In this document: positions 58,386 through 64,000 of the stretch, in pieces
How positions within the stretch are numbered: the first letter of the stretch is position 1
How the letters are laid out: each line of letters opens with the position of its first letter
From: Tenebrio molitor
Lineage: Eukaryota; Arthropoda; Insecta; Coleoptera; Tenebrionidae
Direction: 5' to 3'
Assembly: GCF_963966145.1 (NCBI RefSeq)
Contig: NC_091054.1
Coordinates: forward strand, 3,472,001 to 3,536,000
Length of the DNA stretch: 64,000 nucleotides
Notes under the pieces: generated by a model
Databases searched by the model: none
Seen by the model: only the letters and a program-made list of their open reading frames with translations
Told to the model about the DNA's origin: nothing
Translations under genes and position numbers: made by a program

Positions 58386-61300
58386 AATACATTTATTCAC
58401 TTAAGATTATGTTGCTAAACTAGGTGAAGTGGTGCCACTGTTGAAGCTTTGAGTCTTTCCGGGCTCCTTGATCCAAAAAAGGGTGTAGAGGAAAACAAAT
58501 TGAGTGTGTTTTAAGAGACGTTCTAAGTTAGCACTTTCGTGTTTCGGAATAAATAAATAAAAATATTTTGTAACAAATTTATTTCATTGGATCGCAAAAC
58601 CTTGAACCTCCGTACATTCAGTCATTTTCTAATCTCTAAAAGTTTGTGTTTACTGAATCAACTTTTCCATTTCTAGGTCACATTTCACAGTTGCAGTAGA
58701 AATTGTACTTTTTGCTTCTTGAGACCATAACCCACTTATTTTTTATTTAGTTAAATACTTCACAAAGCCAGTGTCTCCACTTGCGGCAACAACACTAGAA
58801 AAGACGTTCGACAAGACAGTCAATCTTATCTATGTCCAAAACATCTGAATAAGTGAATCATAAAACCACCAAACATTTTAAGGTCACCATTGTTTATTTA
58901 CCCACGCTTGTAAGTCAATGCAAACTAATCAGATTTAATTAAATTGATCTTATGCAGAGAGAAGTGATTAGGAGATAATGTAAAATACGTGCGGTAATTA
59001 TTTTCTTCTTTGTCGTTCAGACAAATCGGTTTCAAGGTGACGCCGATTATTTCATACGTTTACGTCTTTTTCTGCCGCATTATTTATTTATTATTAATAT
59101 GAACACCAAACAAAACAACGCGGTTCAGTTTTTATTAATTCGCTTGAAAAGTAATTAGATTAACAATATGATTTTTTTTTATTTATTTATATCCAGATTT
59201 TTTTTCAGATCAAGAAATTACTTCGTAGTTTAGCTGTTTGAAAACAACTTTCAAAACATTTAGTTTGGGAAAATTTGAAAACGTGCAAGACAAATAGTAA
59301 CACCCACTGATAAATGGTGAAGATGAAGACAACTATTGCTAAATATAATCTTCAAAAAAATAAAATATGTTTGGCGATTCGTTGTCCCAACTGAGATTGG
59401 ATCTTAGCTAACTTAATCTCATCTTTTTTTAGAACTTTCAAAGAGTCTTTTAACGAGAAAAGCCAGGCCCGCGGAAAATGGCGACCTCATTACTTTACTG
59501 TAACTTTCCGGTCGATCTGTCCCACCTCTTGTAACGAGCTCCTAGGTGGACACTCCCTTAAACTAAACAAAAATTTTAAAACTCATAAACACACTATTTT
59601 TAACGCTGTTGTTCAATTAAATCGATGATACATCGCTGGGAACGTGTAAAAATAGATTTCCCCTAAAATTGTTATACTATTTGTTCCAATTCTCCTTGGG
59701 TTTTTAACGGCGCTAATTAAATTAATATTGTTTGCTTATTTTATAACGACTCTCTTAATTGTTATGATTATTTTTAACAAGGTAGATAATTATTGAAAAA
59801 ACCGCATTATCCGGTCTGTCGGCGCATGCAAATTAACTGTAGGTACATATTACAAGAATGGTGTTATGAAATGTGATCCAAGTTTTGTAATGAATGAGGT
59901 GTAAGTTTTGAATAACTTAAACACGTCGTGAAAAACAGATGCACAAACAACAGACCATAACACAAGAAATTCCTGGATGTTTTAGATTCGGATGAAAATT
60001 ACGGCAAAGTTATTTTTGAACAGAGGTAGCAAATATTTTCACCGATGGATCAAAATAACTATTACAAATTAGGAACCAAACAATTATAAAGCAATACGTA
60101 TTGATTGACAAAATGAAACTCAAAAGCACATTTTCAAAATTTTCAAGTTTTTGATGAAACTTTTAGACAGTACTGCGTATATTGCCAGAGATACTGTGTG
60201 GTCAAAAATCAAGTAAGCGATCAGTTTTTCACTACCATGGTTCAGTTGGCAACCCTAGTTGAAATATTTAAATCCCCTAACCTAATCCCCTAACCTCTAA
60301 TAGTGCTCTTGACGTTTGTCAAATGCAAATAATTAGCGCTGCCAACTGAGCAATGACAATTATGGCATAATAAATTATGTAAGCACTACCTCAAGGTAAT
60401 TCAAGCAAGGACTTCGATGATGATCGGGTCAGAAACTTTGGGACTTTACTCCGTATATTGACAAAGATGGAATAAATTATATAAGGTTTGTATCAAGGTG
60501 ATTCAGTATAAAAGAGGACTTTTTGAATGACAATGATTAAAACGTGTCAAAAAAATTTCAAAAATGATGCAAATGTTGGCTTCATAACAAGAATCTTCTT
60601 GAGTTTTCAAGTTTTCTTAATTATCTGAAACGCACTGAACACATACTCGTACGTATTAGTTATTATAAAAAGGTTAAAAATGACTCAATAGGAAACAGGT
60701 GTCACCCCACTTTGTAATGACATTGTTTTGCACTAGAGAGGTCATACCTCATCACCATCATTTTCTTGATATTACACCAGTTATTGTAATCTTTTTCGAA
60801 GTTCACAACATTTTTGTAGAAAGTAGAGTATTCGAAAAAATAATACTTTGTATTAGAAAAAAAAATATGACTGCTGATCTCATCTTAATTCGGGATGAAT
60901 GTTATACTTTTTTTTAAATGTTTCTTGAAAAATATTTGCAGTGTTTAAGTCGATGCCTTGCAGTAAACAACTTTTTGAAAATAATCTTTGTACAAAACTT
61001 TAGAAACTTTTTGATTTGCAAACAATACAGTACCCACCAGCGTGAACAAGGTTTCTGTGGAGGAAATTTTAATTATAATACATTCCCAGACTAATTATCG
61101 AACAACCTGCTTATTTAAAAAAATGCGATAACATGTGGTAAGTTGTCGAAGAAATATCACATAACCAGAACTTAACTAATCATAAACAAAATTTTGTACA
61201 TAATTAGAAAATAGTATTCATCGAACATGTGCAAAAAGCACTTCTTTTTTACAAGTGGGAAGTTTACATACATAAGTGCAGCGAGTGTTGTAGTCCAACG

Positions 61301-61654
61301 CATACTCACCTATTTTTGATGAAACGACAGTGATCTGGTCATTTTTATTTCTTGTTTTAATTTGATAAATAATCACCAAATAATAATGTGTAGATCCAAA
61401 GATGAATCTTTTTCTCAGAATTTAGAAGATCTGAATGGGAAATTGAGTGTTATTTTTTTTTTGGTAGAGTTGACGGCCTTTACTTTTTTTACAAAATTAA
61501 AAAACAACCAATTACTGTCTAAAAATTCTTCTAGATACTGTGGTGTTGTCTTCATTCACTAAATCATTAATCGATAATAATTTGTATAACAAGACCTTGT
61601 TTTTTAATCGGTAAAATCACAAGATAATCGGATAAATTTTTCAATTTTACGAAA
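58386..61654. other. 3.3 kb between the P arms, no gene recognised
   Basis: AT-rich. No transposase-like frame found on either strand. ORFs of 60-72 codons only. Confidence 0.4.
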
Positions 61655-62080
61655 ACTTTTTGCTTTGACAATTTTACGAGTTGAATTTGGGCATTTTTAT
61701 TCTGGTTAGGCCCGAGAGCTTTAGCTCGAGGGTTTGATCTTTGAATAAAAATGCCCAAATATCAACGAGTAAAATTGTCTAAAGCAAAAATATTTAAGTG
61801 AAAATTGGGAAATTTATCAGATATTAAAAATTAGGTCATGTTATTTTTGGCAAGATTAACTCCAGAATACATACGTTAGGTAATTATTTATTTATAACAC
61901 AGCTATTAAAAACACAATTATTAAAAACAATTTGAGAATCTGACAGGAGTAGGTAGCATGCAATTTTAATCACTTTTGACAGATGACAGAGTAGTAGGAC
62001 ATTTTTATTGCGATAAACATTTTTGATTGGATAAAAACAAGCGCTCTGATTGGCTGAACGCCCACGTTTGATGTACTATT
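61655..62080. repeat. Inverted repeat P, right arm
   Basis: Mirror of 57,967-58,385: ACAATTTTACGAGTTGAATT, GCCCGAGAGCTTTAGCTCGA, AATCTGACAGGAGTAGGTAG and GCGCTCTGATTGGCTGA. Confidence 0.8.
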
Positions 62081-64000
62081 CCGGACACGGAATCTTGGCC
62101 GATTTGTCATTCGATTGACATAAAAATGTAAAACTGGCTTTAGGTGCAACTAACCGCATTTTCGATTATTGTAATTTTTATCATACTGACATGCCAAAAA
62201 TAAACTTTCAAATGTCAAATAGTTTCAAACGTCAATCATAATGACAATTGAATTGACATAAATTTGACATCTAAAATTCCATGTCCGCAACTGTACGTGG
62301 GAATTAATCATCATTAAAATGCGTGCGAAATATCATGCAAAAGTAAACATTCACAATTTTTGGTCGATACTGAAGCTATTTCTTTTCATAAAAATATGTT
62401 GGTAACAATTGCTTTGATAAGTGCATAGGCAATAATTTATAAATCATAATCGCTGCATTGTACTTCGATTTATGATAGCATTATTTCCAGTTATTTTACC
62501 GTGTTTCACAATTTCAATTTCAAGGTCAAAAATAACATCTACATCACGGGATTAAAGACTCTTTTCGTCCCTCCTGTAATTATTGCTCTCGCTGCGTTCG
62601 TGGAATAAACTTACAGGCGAGATGAGAAGATGCACTTTAGCCCTGTGTCATATAATATACTATTGGAAATTAGAAAACCAAGCATATATTTTATAGAAAA
62701 AAGAAGAATTATCTGAAAAAACGTTACAAATTCCACGAGAATTCCTGAATTTTGGGAGAGCTGGCAAGTCTATGCGCAAGAGATCAAAGTTGATGCGACT
62801 GCGAACAAAATGTTCAAAAAGTTTCCAACTTTGATCTGAAAAAGCATAATTGGGGAAATTACACTTTTAGTAACAAGAGTCGAATCAAATACCCTGACCA
62901 ATTTTTTTTTTTTAATTTTTGAAACTGTTCTACGTGTTTTGAGATTCTCCTTTTATTTTGACAGCTGCAAAAATCAAAAGTAGGTGCTGTAATAGAAATT
63001 CCCGTTTGGAAACAAACTAGTGCAATTTACTTCTTCAAGGTTGACATTCCTGACCCTGAGATGAGAAAAATGAAATGTCAAAATAAACACCAAAACAAAA
63101 CGAATTTTAATTTGTTATTTCCGGGGAATATACAATTGTTGTAAACATTAAAACATACAAAATTGTCTTCGCTCCAAACAATATGACATCTGTTGCCAAC
63201 CACGACAAAATTCCCCAAATTTGAAAATTGTTAATTTTCACTTACAAGGTGCAAAGTAGAAAAAATAATGTATGTCGTTTGTAAGACATCTTGTAGCACT
63301 TGCTTCTTCATGGTACTCCTCGCAAGCTCGCCGTGCCCTAAACCCGTGCGTACTACAAAGTGCTTCTTATAAAACTCGTATCATAATATACTATTATCTG
63401 GCTCTACTATAAAATTAACATCTCCTAGTAAGGCTCTCCACGAGGTTAACGATTTCGCGCAGAGAACACCTCTGAAAGGATGCATTTCAATTTGTAGTTG
63501 TCAAGCTAAATATTTTACGGTTTTTATTTCATATTTGCTTAATGTTGATTATTTGAGTAGAATATGAATCAAGCACGTTCTTTCATCAAACGAGAAATGA
63601 CTCAGAAAACTTTTCACGTCTCTAATTTAATTAGAAAAGAAATTAAGAACGATTAAAAATTTGGTACTTATTACTTTAATGAAAAAGTATCTTAGCTAAA
63701 GGCGACTCCTCTAACCTGAATATTTTTGCAAATCATAATTCTTTGTTCTAGTTAGCACATTTATGGGTATTAAAGAGAACACATGCTGGGTTCGTAATAG
63801 CAATCATTAAGGTATCAGATGGCTTGAACTTAAAGCCTGACCCACATTGCAAAATGTCGCTCCAAGACTGAATTGTTTTTAAAATCAAAACTAATAATAA
63901 TGCAAATAAGATATCTTTGCAATTGCAAATTTTAAACTCTCCTCTTTATAATACCTCGATGTTCAATTTTCTGCTGAAAAAATTTCTATTTGTCCTTTTT
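62081..64000. other. No gene recognised
   Basis: AT-rich, no ORF of note, no repeat partner seen elsewhere in the window. Confidence 0.4.

Overview
This window looks like nuclear DNA from an insect, probably a beetle, although the order is an inference. It is AT-rich. Genes have very short introns (36 to 53 bp) beside one of nearly 24 kb. The protein families are animal, and more than half of what can be recognised outside genes is decayed Tc1/mariner-type DNA transposon or MITE sequence. There is no operon structure, and I recognised no rRNA, tRNA or CRISPR array.

The main locus is a plus-strand gene from 21,085 to 53,256. Its eight coding exons join in frame at every junction into a 693-residue class C G-protein-coupled receptor of the GPR158/GPR179 type (insect 'CG31760-like' group). 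It has a signal peptide, a Cache-like ectodomain, a Cys-rich linker, seven membrane segments and a C-terminal coiled coil. Intron 2 (23.8 kb) holds many transposon remnants and a separate minus-strand gene (38,688-40,272) for a SIAH/sina-like protein with two degenerate zinc modules in tandem and no substrate-binding domain. Intron 3 holds a broken, partly duplicated fumarylacetoacetate-hydrolase-domain gene on the minus strand. Exon 3 is closely hemmed in: a MITE ends about 50 bp upstream, and the pseudogene's final codons lie about 20 bp downstream.

Downstream, two Ly6/uPAR-type small GPI-anchored protein genes face each other tail to tail (54,280-54,943 plus; 55,411-56,113 minus). They share the same three-exon, phase-1/phase-1 structure, which points to an old duplication.

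The first 21 kb and the last 8 kb contain no gene that I can support. They hold transposase fragments (DUF4817-type mariner-like pieces at 1,985-2,255 and 3,690-3,925; Tc1-like at 12,290-12,760) and many inverted-repeat elements. A DUF4817 helix-turn-helix remnant inside a long-terminal-inverted-repeat element at 23,393-24,504 suggests what kind of transposase mobilised the many elements here that end in CAGGGTG...CACCCTG between TA dinucleotides. I found no clear new defence or metabolic system. The most notable items are the tandem-module sina-like gene, the crowded exon 3, the FAHD relic with two first exons, and the unrelated MITEs that share a CTCGCCTTCGGCTCG-like hairpin.
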